In this document: one piece after another, positions 15,186-23,805 of the stretch
Numbering within the stretch: the first letter of the stretch is position 1
Layout: every line of letters begins with the position of its first letter
DNA from: Clostridium sp. Cult2
GTDB taxonomy: Bacteria; Bacillota; Clostridia; Tissierellales; Tepidimicrobiaceae
Length of the DNA: 43,386 nt
Direction: 5' to 3'
NCBI RefSeq assembly: GCF_021655075.1
Contig: NZ_PPXX01000110.1
Coordinates: 1-43,386 of the forward strand
The notes under the pieces: generated by a model
Seen by the model: the letters and a program-made list of their open reading frames with translations, nothing else
Told to the model about the DNA's origin: nothing
Database searches by the model: none
Translations under genes and position numbers: made by a program

Positions 15186-15389
15186 CTATCCCTGCTGTTT
15201 TATCATTTTCCACTCTCTTCTATTTTCTACTATCATATATCCTGTCACTATTGCAAATGGTATTACTGCTAGCCATCTATATTCGAAAAACATCTTTTGA
15301 TATAAATAGTAAATCAAGAAAAATGTTGTAAATCCAACTGCTGTAGGTATTAATATATTAAAAATTATATTCATTTTCCTTTTCACCAT
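15186..15389 (-). CDS. small two-helix membrane protein
   Basis: A 67-residue protein with a basic start (MVKRKMN), two hydrophobic helices (about residues 9-30 and 40-55, the second WLAVIPFAIVTGYMI) and a charged tail. The ATG at 15387-15389 has AAAGGAG upstream. A damaged second copy of its 3' half lies at 12447-12535. Function unknown; the family is not recognised. Confidence 0.65.
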   Translation of the reverse strand: MVKRKMNIIFNILIPTAVGFTTFFLIYYLYQKMFFEYRWLAVIPFAIVTGYMIVENRREWKMIKQQG

Positions 15390-15395
15390 AATCAA

Positions 15396-15873
15396 CTCCT
15401 TTCCATTTTATAATAATTGTAGCGTGCATAGAAATATTTGTCAGGTCCCTTTTAATAAAATGTAATTTATTTGTAACAATCTTATTAATTTTTGTCTTTT
15501 CAGTTTACTTTGAATCCCTATATACATGAGCCTTTGGCCTTTTTAACTAATATACATATATAATAGGGATTTAGAAAATAAAGAATTATAGGTTAGTAAG
15601 AGGAATATGGTTTAATGGAATACTTTTGGTCTTAAATGATATCACCCCTAACCTTGATTTCGTCGTCTAAATTTTCTTTCAAAAAAATAAAAAGCACATT
15701 CTCCTTTAATAATGCCAGAATAAACCTGCCCGTATAAAGAGAATATGCTCTCCATCTGTGACACTAATGCTATTGTAGCGAATATACAGAAGAAAACTAT
15801 TATATTGTAACAATTACCATTTTCATCCGACCTAATTCCTTTAACCCATATCCCTTATTACATATACCTTCCC
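15396..15873. other. gene-free stretch with a nine-base inverted repeat
   Basis: No convincing gene is seen in this 478-base stretch. It contains AATCCCTAT (15513-15521) and its exact complement ATAGGGATT (15563-15571), spaced 41 bases apart with AT-rich sequence between, and the terminator at 15681-15750. The pyrimidine-rich TTTAACCC motif at its right end recurs in other intergenic stretches of the window. Confidence 0.5.
15681..15750 (-). terminator. terminator downstream of the XRE/ImmA operon
   Basis: Minus-strand AGCATATTCTCTTTA (15749-15735) pairs with the segment complementary to 15693-15708, then a T run follows (plus-strand A-rich 15681-15692). The outer stem resembles that of the terminator at 18966-19026. 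Confidence 0.6.
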
Positions 15874-16032
15874 CTATATGCCCAAATATTTTTTCCAACC
15901 ATTTCTTTCAAATCTTATAAAGGCCTTTCCATATTGGTCTTCAAAGGTATCTCTAGTTGGACGAGTCAACTTATCATTAATTTGATTAAAAATATCTTCT
16001 GCCTCACTTTTTATTATATCACCAAATGTACC
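15874..16032 (-). pseudogene. 52-codon fragment after immA, start not clear
   Basis: Directly after the ImmA stop an open frame encodes GDIIKSEAEDIFNQINDK, RPTRDTFEDQYGKAFIRF and ERNGWKKYLGI before a stop. It looks like real protein sequence rather than noise, but it has no ATG, GTG or TTG in a sensible place and appears to lack its beginning. It could be the tail of a lost gene that was once the third member of the operon. Family not recognised. Confidence 0.35.
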
Positions 16033-16037
16033 TCATT

Positions 16038-16829
16038 CTAATAATCCTCTTCTAGGGGATACTCATATCCGAATTGCTCTGGAGTCAGTCCGACAAATTC
16101 AAGACTATTTTTCATGTTCTTATATGAAATATTCCCTCGTTCGTAATTACTCTTTACAAATTCTATATATTCTGTAGGTACATACATTTCTTTTGATGGA
16201 ATTATCAGTTCAATGCTATAGCCTTCCCGTTTGGTTAAAGATTGGAGTTGCTCCATGTTTTCCAGCGAACAGATATCTACAAGTTCCTCATATTTGTTAA
16301 TAGAGCATAAATCAAGTTGGATAAGTCTTTTTAACATCGCCTTATAACTTACTTTAAAATAATTGTGCATTCTAACGATATGCCTTGGTAAAATACTGCA
16401 TTTATCTACATTAACAATTTTATAAAATACCTCTTTTACATAGTCTTCAGGCATTAAAAATTCAGAAGCAAATACATTTGCTTTCATATCTTCTGCTTTA
16501 TGCTTTTCATCATCTAAAAGAATCTTTTCTTCTTTCAGGATGTCAGCATTATAAATAAGATGATATAATTCATGGGCACCAGTATAACGTTCATGTCCCA
16601 AAGTAAAATTACTATTTAAATAGACAATAAACTGTTCCTCAAAATAAGTGCTAAACCCTGATAATTCATCTGTATCCAATGGCTTTCTTATCAAAAATGC
16701 AGCCTCCGATAAAATGTCAAATATATCAGAAAGCCCTTTTCTAGCGAACTTTATTCTCGTTTCTTCTGCTAAGTCTTTAATTTGCAGTCTGAAAGATTCT
16801 TCTGGGAGATTCAAATTATTCTTTGGCAA
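16038..16829 (-). CDS. ImmA/IrrE-family zinc metallopeptidase
   Basis: A protein of about 263 residues with the family's zinc motif HELYH (in GAHELYHLIYN, about residue 85), a downstream acidic ligand region (EKHKAEDMKANVFASEFLMP, whose EA-NxFAxxxLMP pattern is a family hallmark), and a C-terminal helical part. ImmA peptidases cleave partner XRE repressors in response to signals, as in ICEBs1. The gene is coupled to the XRE gene upstream. The start is either an ATG at 16847 inside the XRE gene or, preferred, a TTG at 16827-16829 with GGGAGGAG before it. It may control the element or act as a toxin-antitoxin pair; the sequence does not decide. Confidence 0.85.
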   Translation of the reverse strand: MPKNNLNLPEESFRLQIKDLAEETRIKFARKGLSDIFDILSEAAFLIRKPLDTDELSGFSTYFEEQFIVYLNSNFTLGHERYTGAHELYHLIYNADILKEEKILLDDEKHKAEDMKANVFASEFLMPEDYVKEVFYKIVNVDKCSILPRHIVRMHNYFKVSYKAMLKRLIQLDLCSINKYEELVDICSLENMEQLQSLTKREGYSIELIIPSKEMYVPTEYIEFVKSNYERGNISYKNMKNSLEFVGLTPEQFGYEYPLEEDY

Positions 16830-16831
16830 TC

Positions 16832-17218
16832 TTAACACTCCTCCCATAGTGGCTTTCTCTCTTGTGGTTTAAACTCCCCAGCATATATTTTCTTTTGATA
16901 AATAAACACCTTTACCATATCCTGAAGTTTTTCTACTTCTTTAATCGTTTTCTCTGAAAAATTTTTCTTCCTGAATAATGTAACCAAATCATCATCATCA
17001 TCTTCAAAAAGGATGTTTATATCTATATTCAGAACTTTGCATAGAGCATTTAACTCCACAGCCGATACAGTCCTGTTGCCGTTTTCTATTTTGCTTAATG
17101 TTTCTCTGCTCATATTAACATCTCTTTCAACAAGTCGTTCTACTACTTCAATCTGACTTAATCCCCTTGCTTCTCTAATAGCCTTTATTTTTAATCCAAT
17201 AGGAATATCCTTTGCCAT
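16832..17218 (-). CDS. XRE-family HTH regulator paired with ImmA
   Basis: A 128-residue regulator with an N-terminal HTH: LKIKAIREARGLSQIEVVER, then MSRETLSKIENGNRTVS and LNALCKVLNIDINILF. The C-terminal half is acidic then helical (DDDDDLVTLFRKKNFSEK), typical of repressors partnered with ImmA peptidases. The ATG at 17216-17218 has AAGGAGG eight bases upstream. Its promoter region holds two palindromes, probably its own operators. Divergent from the small plus-strand gene at 17422. Confidence 0.87.
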   Translation of the reverse strand: MAKDIPIGLKIKAIREARGLSQIEVVERLVERDVNMSRETLSKIENGNRTVSAVELNALCKVLNIDINILFEDDDDDLVTLFRKKNFSEKTIKEVEKLQDMVKVFIYQKKIYAGEFKPQERKPLWEEC

Positions 17219-17234
17219 CTTCAAACCCTCCTTT

Positions 17235-17313
17235 GTAATATTATATTACATTATTGTTTGTCATGTGTCAATATTATATCCACTCATGTAACATTTTATT
17301 ACTATAATATTGA
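17235..17313. promoter_or_regulatory. operator-like palindromes upstream of the XRE gene
   Basis: GTAATATTATATTAC (17235-17249) is a perfect palindrome directly before the XRE gene. TCAATATTATA (17268-17278) and TATAATATTGA (17303-17313) form a perfect 11-base inverted repeat across a 24-base spacer. They share the AATATTATA core, which suggests binding by the XRE protein and autoregulation. Confidence 0.55.
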
Positions 17314-17363
17314 GTTATACCATGAATTATTTTATTAATTTTAAAACTTTTACCTCAAATAAT

Positions 17364-17392
17364 TTGATTTCCCGTGTACCTATGGCTATAAT
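17364..17392 (+). promoter_or_regulatory. sigma-A type promoter of the 17422 gene
   Basis: TTGATT (17364-17369) and TATAAT (17387-17392) are 17 bases apart. The sequence after the -10 box (GCTTCAAATTTCGTGAAGGAG) closely follows that of the 35534 gene promoter. Confidence 0.7.
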
Positions 17393-17421
17393 GCTTCAAA
17401 TTTCGTGAAGGAGTGGTCATT

Positions 17422-17718
17422 ATGATAAATCTAGAAGTTTTGAGATTGGAACTAAATTACCTGCAACAGGTTGTGAATAGGACATTAGGAAATAAGGATG
17501 CGAGGAAATTAGGTGAAGTAATCACAGCATTAGTCACTTGTTTTCTTAAGCCTACTACCTATGACTCCTTTTCCCTATCCCATCTCCAAGCAGTTGAGCA
17601 GTATCTAAATCAAATTCAGCAGGAAGTAGAACCTTGTGAGTACAAACTTCTGCTAAACAATATTCCTACCATAAGGAATTTTTTAGAGAAAATAAAATTT
17701 GAGATATCCAAATGCTAA
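17422..17718 (+). CDS. small helical protein, unknown function
   Basis: A 98-residue, mostly alpha-helical protein (LEVLRLELNYLQQVVNRTLG near the start, LEKIKFEIS near the end) without membrane helices or known motifs. The ATG at 17422 is eight bases after AAGGAG; a GTG nearer to that site is less likely. The gene is an independent unit with its own promoter and terminator. Its promoter, size and spacing of conserved residues (LE, LG-KD, LVT, LN, EP, I-FL) weakly match the protein at 35534-35821, suggesting distant paralogs. No function can be given. Confidence 0.65.
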   Translation: MINLEVLRLELNYLQQVVNRTLGNKDARKLGEVITALVTCFLKPTTYDSFSLSHLQAVEQYLNQIQQEVEPCEYKLLLNNIPTIRNFLEKIKFEISKC

Positions 17719-17724
17719 TAAAAC

Positions 17725-17770
17725 AAGGCTTTGCAGGATATATAACCTTATCCCCAAAGCCTTTTCTTTT
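17725..17770 (+). terminator. terminator of the 17422 gene
   Basis: AAGGCTTTG (17725-17733) pairs with CAAAGCCTT (17755-17763), followed by TTTCTTTT. Confidence 0.75.
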
Positions 17771-17782
17771 GTCCTAATTTTC

Positions 17783-18049
17783 CTATTTCCCTTGTCTCTT
17801 TTTTATAAATTCGTATAAATCCGTATTATCCATCTTTTCAAAAGTGATAGCCTTTTCAATATTAGTTAAAACTACCTGTTTGCTCTTGATTTCACCAATC
17901 AAAGTATACCGAAAGTCATCATTGTATGCAATAATAAAATCCCCTATTCCTTTATCTATTTCCATAGACTGTAACTGTTTCAGAATGCTATCCCTATTTA
18001 ATTCATATTTATCAACCAATTCGGCACATTCAATTATTACCTTATTCAT
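17783..18049 (-). CDS. hypothetical protein, 88 residues
   Basis: A small soluble protein (MNKVIIECAELVDKYELNR, a GDFIIAYNDDFRYTLIGEIK strand pair, and FEKMDNTDLYEFIKKRQGK at the end). The middle looks like a short beta-sheet with flanking helices. AAAGGAG lies ten bases before the ATG. I do not recognise a family. It is separate from its neighbours, with gaps on both sides. Confidence 0.6.
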   Translation of the reverse strand: MNKVIIECAELVDKYELNRDSILKQLQSMEIDKGIGDFIIAYNDDFRYTLIGEIKSKQVVLTNIEKAITFEKMDNTDLYEFIKKRQGK

Positions 18050-18202
18050 ATTACCATATCTCCTTTCTCCTATATTGCTATGCTTAGTATATTATTAGAA
18101 TTTACCATGTCTCAACTCATAATCTTTTAGTTGAATTGGAATAAATTCTTGCAATTCTTTAAACTATACTTAACCCTTATCCTTTTACTTCTTAATATAC
18201 TG

Positions 18203-18934
18203 TTAAACAGATGCAATATCAAATTTTCCATCTTTATGCTGATACACTTTATTCGAAACCTTATTCGGGTCATTATCTATCATAATCAGTGATTCTATAA
18301 TTTTTATATATTCAGGACGCAATTTGGCTACGATAAGTGTAGTTGATGAAGGAATTGCAAAGAGATACTCCTGGCCCACTTTCTTATATATCTGCTTCTG
18401 TAATGTAGTACTTAGTAATAAAGTGGAATTATAATCTGTAGAATACTTAAGGCAGAATATATCAAGCATCTTATCCAGTTTAACTAAAGGGTTTGTTATC
18501 TTATTTAAGTTTTCCCATGCCCTCTTTCTCACCTTTTCAAAATCTACATCATCGCTATTTAATACAAATCTGAACACTTCCCCTGCATCTGTAACATAAA
18601 GTGTATCTATATCTGCAAAGGCCTGTTCTCTGTAAAATTGAATATTATTTTCTCTTTCTCTAAAATCCCTGCTTTTAAGCATAGGATAAACATTCTTATA
18701 ATCAATTTTAAATTTATATTGGCTCAAAATATCATTAAAAATTCTACTATATGATTTTAAAGTTTCCCTATAATCCTTTCTTGACTGATACTCCTTGTAC
18801 ATAGTATTGAATGGTATAGACATGCTCGTAGGACCAAACTTTACTACTAGATGGTTGCCCTCCATAATGACTTCAGAAAAACGTTTATTTAAATCCATGA
18901 TTATCTTATTAGAAAAATCAGTAAATGAAAGCAT
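18203..18934 (-). CDS. DUF1444-like (YtpQ family) protein
   Basis: A 243-residue protein that follows the DUF1444 pattern: an N-terminal FTDFSNKIIMDLNKRF helix, NVYPMLKSRDF where the family has IYPxLR, DTLYVTDAGEVFRFVLNSDD where it has YxLDxGxxYRxV, then RAWENLNK, and FAIPSSTTLIVAKLRPEY where it has AVPxxDxLLVA. The family's function is not established. The ATG at 18932-18934 follows AGGAGG at good spacing, so the longer reading from 18952 is not needed. Divergence from YtpQ is considerable, so this is a moderate call. Confidence 0.55.
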   Translation of the reverse strand: MLSFTDFSNKIIMDLNKRFSEVIMEGNHLVVKFGPTSMSIPFNTMYKEYQSRKDYRETLKSYSRIFNDILSQYKFKIDYKNVYPMLKSRDFRERENNIQFYREQAFADIDTLYVTDAGEVFRFVLNSDDVDFEKVRKRAWENLNKITNPLVKLDKMLDIFCLKYSTDYNSTLLLSTTLQKQIYKKVGQEYLFAIPSSTTLIVAKLRPEYIKIIESLIMIDNDPNKVSNKVYQHKDGKFDIASV

Positions 18935-18965
18935 TGCATACCTCCTAAACAATTATTTGAAATAC

Positions 18966-19026
18966 AAAAAAGCATACTCTCTCACGTTTTATTCCAGTAT
19001 ATACTGGTCGTATAAGAGAATATGCT
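18966..19026 (-). terminator. nested terminator hairpin after the glycosylase gene
   Basis: Outer arms 19026-19015 and 18982-18971 pair with one wobble; inside lies the 14-base palindrome CCAGTATATACTGG (18994-19007). A T run follows on the minus strand. The outer stem resembles that at 15681-15750. Confidence 0.65.
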
Positions 19027-19117
19027 CTCCTTCTGTATACCTATATATTACGTTATATCATTAGTTAGTGCAACGTATTTATTTTAGATTTAAATAAGGT
19101 TCTATTACTATAAATGC

Positions 19118-19630
19118 TTACTGGCTATTATCAATGAATCCTAAATACGATAAAATAGCCTTCCACTGTTCTAACTTATCTTTGAATCGTATTGCATTTG
19201 CAAGGCTGGTAGATGGTAACCTATAAAATAATAAACCTTCTTTAAGACACATTTTTCCTATTACCAATTTTATAAATAATTCCTCTGCTTTACTCCCATT
19301 AAAAAATACCGTTTTTATGCCAGGATACTGGTTGAAAAAGGTTTCAAAATCATTAGAAACAGGATTAATTATTTTTGAATCACTGCTTCCTTCTCTATCA
19401 CAACTTTTCAACACATCCCAAATAGCAATGTGTTGGTTCAATAAGAATGTCTTCCTATTCTCATAATCTTCTTCAACTTCTTTATTAAAAAGCCCATATA
19501 TTATCTTCCAAAACTGATTTCGCTTATTTCCATAATATTGTTGTTTTTCAAGGGACATTACACTAGGCATAGTCCCCAAAATTAGTATTTTACAATTTTT
19601 ATCAATAATTGGTTCAAAAGATGTAGTCAT
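19118..19630 (-). CDS. DNA-deoxyinosine glycosylase-like (UDG superfamily, Mug/TDG-like)
   Basis: A 170-residue protein with the family's opening motif ILGTMPSVMSLEKQQYYG followed by NKRNQFWKIIYGLF, a middle KTVFFNGSKAEELF strand-helix, and the closing LPSTSLANAIRF. These match small prokaryotic uracil-DNA-glycosylase superfamily proteins annotated as DNA-deoxyinosine glycosylases, which remove deaminated bases. Such genes are usually chromosomal, so its presence among mobile cargo is of some interest. It ends about 90 bases before a strong terminator and follows the gene at 19660 by 29 bases, probably in one operon. Confidence 0.82.
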   Translation of the reverse strand: MTTSFEPIIDKNCKILILGTMPSVMSLEKQQYYGNKRNQFWKIIYGLFNKEVEEDYENRKTFLLNQHIAIWDVLKSCDREGSSDSKIINPVSNDFETFFNQYPGIKTVFFNGSKAEELFIKLVIGKMCLKEGLLFYRLPSTSLANAIRFKDKLEQWKAILSYLGFIDNSQ

Positions 19631-19659
19631 TTTTCCCCTCTCAAATCAAATACTATAAT

Positions 19660-20241
19660 TTATTCTGTAGGTTCTATAATTTCTAATTTAAAATTCCATC
19701 CTTCGCAGGACGTCATCATTCTACCGATTCCTTCTAGGCTATATTCCTGTCCATCAATAATAAATTTTGGTGTTCTATCGTCGTATCTATCATCCCATTC
19801 AATACGCCCTTCTACTAGATTGTCTTTAAAAGAGATAAGTTCATGTCCTTGGAATACTTCTCTTTTTATGAACTTTTGTGATAATCCTTTCCTTATCTTT
19901 TTATAAAGCCTTCTCAAGGCATCATTTGAATCTTCTTCAAAATCCTGATGTACCCCAAAGGAATACCCTATTTTATCTACTCCTGTAAACTCTACTGCCT
20001 TCCAACAAATACCTGTTGGATGAATCTTCTTTCCTATTTGAAAGCAGTGGTCTATACCATCACAATCTTTAAAAGTTGCTTCATTTTCAAAATCCTTATA
20101 GTCTTCAACTCCAAGCATATCTGCCGTATACCCATTGTAGCAATCTTCGCATATCAATTGAGATGGCTCATCTTCTTTTATAGTTAAAACTACCATGCCG
20201 TACCCGCTAGAGTCTTTTTCACACCATTGACACCTTTCCAT
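19660..20241 (-). CDS. hypothetical protein with Cys pairs
   Basis: A 193-residue protein that starts MERCQWCEKDSSGYGM and has a second pair in LICEDCYNGY, so CxxC...CxxC probably binds zinc. The rest is mixed alpha/beta and ends GRMMTSCEGWNFKLEIIE. It resembles small uncharacterised proteins with such an N-terminal zinc knuckle (DUF7686/DUF7713-like), but I cannot assign it firmly. The ATG at 20239-20241 has AAGGAG upstream, better than the start 30 bases earlier. It precedes the glycosylase gene in the same operon. Confidence 0.65.
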   Translation of the reverse strand: MERCQWCEKDSSGYGMVVLTIKEDEPSQLICEDCYNGYTADMLGVEDYKDFENEATFKDCDGIDHCFQIGKKIHPTGICWKAVEFTGVDKIGYSFGVHQDFEEDSNDALRRLYKKIRKGLSQKFIKREVFQGHELISFKDNLVEGRIEWDDRYDDRTPKFIIDGQEYSLEGIGRMMTSCEGWNFKLEIIEPTE

Positions 20242-20282
20242 GCAAATTTTCTCCTTAAAAAAATCCTTCAATTATCTTTCTA

Positions 20283-20525
20283 TCACTTCCACAAGCCCAA
20301 TAATCTATGCTGCTGATTTCCTAGGATATCTGCATTCTTTTGCCCTTTTCTTCCCTTACCTACAAAAGGTGAAGGGGTACCATCCAACACAGAATGGTCA
20401 GAGGACTTTTTAATCCATTCGCTTGACAAAAATCCAATAATAGAACTATGGGAATTGCCGTACATACTAGTGATAATATCCCAATTAAATTCCTTAATAA
20501 TGTTTTCTATAAAAAGAGAATTCAT
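20283..20525 (-). pseudogene. N-terminal fragment of an unknown gene
   Basis: The 80-residue frame begins like a real protein (NSLFIENIIKEFNWDII, SSEWIKKSSDHSVLDG and FVGKGRKGQKNADIL), where a GKG(R)KGQxNADIL segment resembles the entry to a nuclease-like core. After that point the sequence becomes GNQQHRLLGLWK and stops, so the rest appears to have been lost. It lies in a decayed stretch between hsdR and the 19660 operon. Function not assigned. Confidence 0.4.
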
Positions 20526-20620
20526 ATATTATCATTCTTTTATATTTTTATATATAATAATCTCCCTCTCATTGATAAATTCTAGTAATAATAATCTTCT
20601 TTATATTTTCAAGAAGAATT

Positions 20621-20746
20621 TCATATGGGTACCACACTTCCGTATATGAAAACCTCATTTTTAAGTAACGGTAAAATGTCAGATTCAAGGCGTGAACTTT
20701 GAATATCGATATATGTAATCTTTTTTGATATTTTACATTCTTCCAT
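20621..20746 (-). CDS. 41-residue ORF downstream of hsdR, possibly a remnant
   Basis: An ATG at 20744-20746 opens a frame with protein-like composition (MEECKISKKITYIDIQSS then LLKNEVFIYGSV). The frame is also open upstream of the ATG (YIDGKPYKITLIDRGV), and a one-base shift after IYGSV continues WYPYEILLENIKKI, which suggests a short gene broken by frameshift. No family is recognised. Confidence 0.3.
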   Translation of the reverse strand: MEECKISKKITYIDIQSSRLESDILPLLKNEVFIYGSVVPI

Positions 20747-20802
20747 AGCCACGCCCCTATCTATTAAAGTAATTTTGTACGGTTTTCCGTCTATATAATT
20801 AA

Positions 20803-23790
20803 CTACGCCCTGTTGTTTAACTTCTCATAAGTCTCAACCAACATATACTCCATAAGGGCATTCTTGAACTGCTCATCATCCAAAACACGGGTAAAGAAGG
20901 ATTGGTTCTGGTCCATCCTATCAATAACTTTATTGATAAAAACTTTCTCAAAAGCAAACCTAAAATCATCAATGGTATTTGTCTTAGCCTTTTGAACCAA
21001 ATCCTCATCAGCGGCAAAATCCTCTTTAATCTGCTCTACGGATAACTGGTCGGCTTTTGTAAAGTCCGTTCCAAACCGATTATTAAGTCGCTGAATAATA
21101 CTTGAAAGATAATCTTCCTGTTCTTCCTTTACCCCTGCTCCTGCAAATTTTACAGGTGTAACTGGTACATTTTCATCATCAGAAGTTAGAGAAATACTCC
21201 CTTCAAATGTCTTTTTTGCAGCATAATACTCCAAAGCAATTTCATCTGCTAGGTGAATAGTAGAACCTTTTTCCTTTGGCAGTTTTTTTAAGAGATATGT
21301 CAAGTATACATATAACCTATGGAGTTCAACATCTTCAAAAGGCGTGATTTGAAGGATGAAGGAATAAAGCCTTATGTATTTCGTTGCTTGGCTACTAAAA
21401 TCCTCTTTATGCTGTTCATCCAACTTTTTAAACCTTTCTACGGCTATATCTATCAAGTGATTTAATATTACCCTGTCTTTAGAAGTCTTTTTGTCCTTTG
21501 GCTTAAAGTATATATGAATAAACCTATCCAATTCTTCTTTTAAATACACGCCAGAGGCATTTAGCATAGTTTCAATATCATAAAGAAGATTGGGTTCTGT
21601 CACTTCTTCTACGATAGTTGCCTGATAGTAGGGTTTGAAGGCTTCCTGAATATCCTCTGCCTTATTTACAAAGTCGAGGATAAAGGTATCATCTTTTCCC
21701 CCGCAGGTTCTGTTAAGTCTTGATAAAGTCTGTACTGCTTTAACTCCCGACAACTTTTTGTCTACATACATAGTATGTAAAAGGGGCTGGTCAAAGCCTG
21801 TCTGATACTTTTCCGCAACTAACAGCACTTGATATTCATCAGTGGCAAAGCGGTCTGGAAGTTCAGACTCCTTAAATTTGTTCATGCCACTTTCAGTATA
21901 ATCTACTTTATCATCCTTTACGGTTCCTGAAAAGGCTACTAAGGTTTTCATATCTCTGTAGCCTTTCTTTTTGATATATTCATCAAAAGCATGCTTATAG
22001 CGTACAGCATGAAGCCTAGAACTGGTCACAACCATTGCCTTGGCTCTTCCCCCTATTTTATGTCTAGTTACGTTTCTAAAGTGTTCTACCATGATTTCAG
22101 TCTTTTGGGCGATGTTATGGGGATGAAGGCTTACATATCTTGTAAGTGCTTTTGTGGCCTTAGCCTTATCAAAAGCAGGGTCATCTTCTATTTTCTTTGC
22201 CAGTTTAAAGTAAGTTTCATAAGTTACATAGTTTTGAAGTACATCTAGTATGAATCCTTCTTCAATTGCCTGCCTCATAGAATATAAATGGAAGGGATGG
22301 GGTAGTCCATCTTCACCTATAGTTCCAAACATCTCAAGGGTCTTTGCTTTAGGTGTTGCCGTAAAGGCAAAGAAACTGATATTAGGCTGTTTTCCCCTTT
22401 TTTTTATGACCTTTAATATCTCTTCATCTGGGTCGTACTCTTTGCCTTCTAAATCTTCATCTAGTTTTGCTGCTTCTTCAAGACTACTTACTGATAGCAC
22501 TTCCCTTAAAGAAGCCATATTCTCTCCTGCACTGCTGGAATGGGCTTCATCGATAATTACTGCATATTTATAATTTTCTAATTCCCCAACCTTTTCAATA
22601 ATAAAGGGGAATTTTTGCAGGGTAGAAATAATAATTCTTGTCCCACCCTTAATGGCATCGGCCAATTGATTCGAGTCTTTATCTATTTTTTCAACAACCC
22701 CATGTTTATGCTCTAATTGATAAATGCTGTCCTGTAGTTGCCTATCCAAAACCCTTCTATCGGTAATAACAATAACAGAATCAAATACAGGATTATCCTC
22801 ATCATCATGAAGGTTAGCAAGTCTATGGGCAAGCCAAGAAATAGAGTAGGTTTTTCCGGACCCTGCACTGTGCTGTACAAGATAATTTGTTCCTACTCCC
22901 TTCTCCTTTGCATTGGCTTCCATTTTTCTTACTGCATCCAATTGGTGATATCTTGGAAATATGATGGTTTCTGAGGTATATATATTACCATCTATATCTT
23001 TCTTTTCTTGGGTCTCTATAAATACAAACTTCTTTAGTATATCCATCAGGCTATCCTTTTGAAGTATCTCTTCCCAAAGGTAAGCAGTTTTAAGGCCATC
23101 AGGATTATCAGGATTTCCCTTTCCTCCATCACACCCTTTATTAAAAGGTAAGAAGAAAGTCTTGTCCCCAGAAAGCCTTGTAGCCATATAGACTTCCCCG
23201 GTATCTACTGCAAAGAATACAATGGCTCTTTTCTTAAACTGGAATAATAGTTCATTGGGGCTTCTATCTTTCCTGTACTGTATAATTGCATCTTCATAAG
23301 TTTGACCAGTGAAAGGATTTTTAAGTTCAAGTACAACAACTGGAAGTCCATTGATACAAACGAGCATATCAATGCTGTTTTCGTTTTTAGTGCTGTATCG
23401 CACTTGTCTAGTAACAGATATGCAATTCTTTTCATAAAGTTTAACTGTTTTCTCATTTAATTTGCTGGCAGGCTTAAAGTAGGCAAGGTCTAAGTATACA
23501 CCATAATCTTTAATCCCATGCCTTAATACATCAATCATGCCACGATTATTAAGTTCCCGATTTAATCGGTTTAACACCTTAAATTGATACTGGTCTTTAT
23601 AGATTTCTTTCAATCGCTCCATTTTCTTGGGCTGAGTATCCTCTAAGAAGTCAAATAGGATTTTTGTGTCAAGGGCAAACTCTTTGTTATAGTCGTTAGC
23701 ATTACCCTTCACATATCCAGATTTTAAAAGATGTTCTTCAACATATTCTTCAAAGCCCTTTTCTGTAAGTTCCACTGGAGTTTTAGCCAT
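20803..23790 (-). CDS. hsdR: type I restriction enzyme R subunit
   Basis: About 995 residues, the normal length. In order: an N-terminal PD-(D/E)xK nuclease (SIDMLVCINGLPVVVLELKNP, with D, E and K in place, about residues 140-160), Walker A HSAGSGKTYSISWLAHR (about 315), the DEAH box VIIDEAHSSSAGEN, TATPKAKT (motif III), TGFDQPLLHTMYVDK and QTLSRLNRTCGGK (motif VI), and a helical C-terminus that binds the methylase. It translocates DNA and cuts unmethylated foreign DNA. The ATG at 23788-23790 with AAGGAG is preferred over a GTG lying on that site. It is last in the operon, seven bases after the DUF262 gene. Confidence 0.95.
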   Translation of the reverse strand: MAKTPVELTEKGFEEYVEEHLLKSGYVKGNANDYNKEFALDTKILFDFLEDTQPKKMERLKEIYKDQYQFKVLNRLNRELNNRGMIDVLRHGIKDYGVYLDLAYFKPASKLNEKTVKLYEKNCISVTRQVRYSTKNENSIDMLVCINGLPVVVLELKNPFTGQTYEDAIIQYRKDRSPNELLFQFKKRAIVFFAVDTGEVYMATRLSGDKTFFLPFNKGCDGGKGNPDNPDGLKTAYLWEEILQKDSLMDILKKFVFIETQEKKDIDGNIYTSETIIFPRYHQLDAVRKMEANAKEKGVGTNYLVQHSAGSGKTYSISWLAHRLANLHDDEDNPVFDSVIVITDRRVLDRQLQDSIYQLEHKHGVVEKIDKDSNQLADAIKGGTRIIISTLQKFPFIIEKVGELENYKYAVIIDEAHSSSAGENMASLREVLSVSSLEEAAKLDEDLEGKEYDPDEEILKVIKKRGKQPNISFFAFTATPKAKTLEMFGTIGEDGLPHPFHLYSMRQAIEEGFILDVLQNYVTYETYFKLAKKIEDDPAFDKAKATKALTRYVSLHPHNIAQKTEIMVEHFRNVTRHKIGGRAKAMVVTSSRLHAVRYKHAFDEYIKKKGYRDMKTLVAFSGTVKDDKVDYTESGMNKFKESELPDRFATDEYQVLLVAEKYQTGFDQPLLHTMYVDKKLSGVKAVQTLSRLNRTCGGKDDTFILDFVNKAEDIQEAFKPYYQATIVEEVTEPNLLYDIETMLNASGVYLKEELDRFIHIYFKPKDKKTSKDRVILNHLIDIAVERFKKLDEQHKEDFSSQATKYIRLYSFILQITPFEDVELHRLYVYLTYLLKKLPKEKGSTIHLADEIALEYYAAKKTFEGSISLTSDDENVPVTPVKFAGAGVKEEQEDYLSSIIQRLNNRFGTDFTKADQLSVEQIKEDFAADEDLVQKAKTNTIDDFRFAFEKVFINKVIDRMDQNQSFFTRVLDDEQFKNALMEYMLVETYEKLNNRA

Positions 23791-23805
23791 TTTCCTCACT
23801 CCTTA

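Noticed and set aside
22250-22573. Long plus-strand frames opposite hsdR, hsdS, hsdM and the DUF262 gene
   Set aside because: They are antisense shadows of well-supported genes, rich in Ser/Leu/Phe and without start signals.
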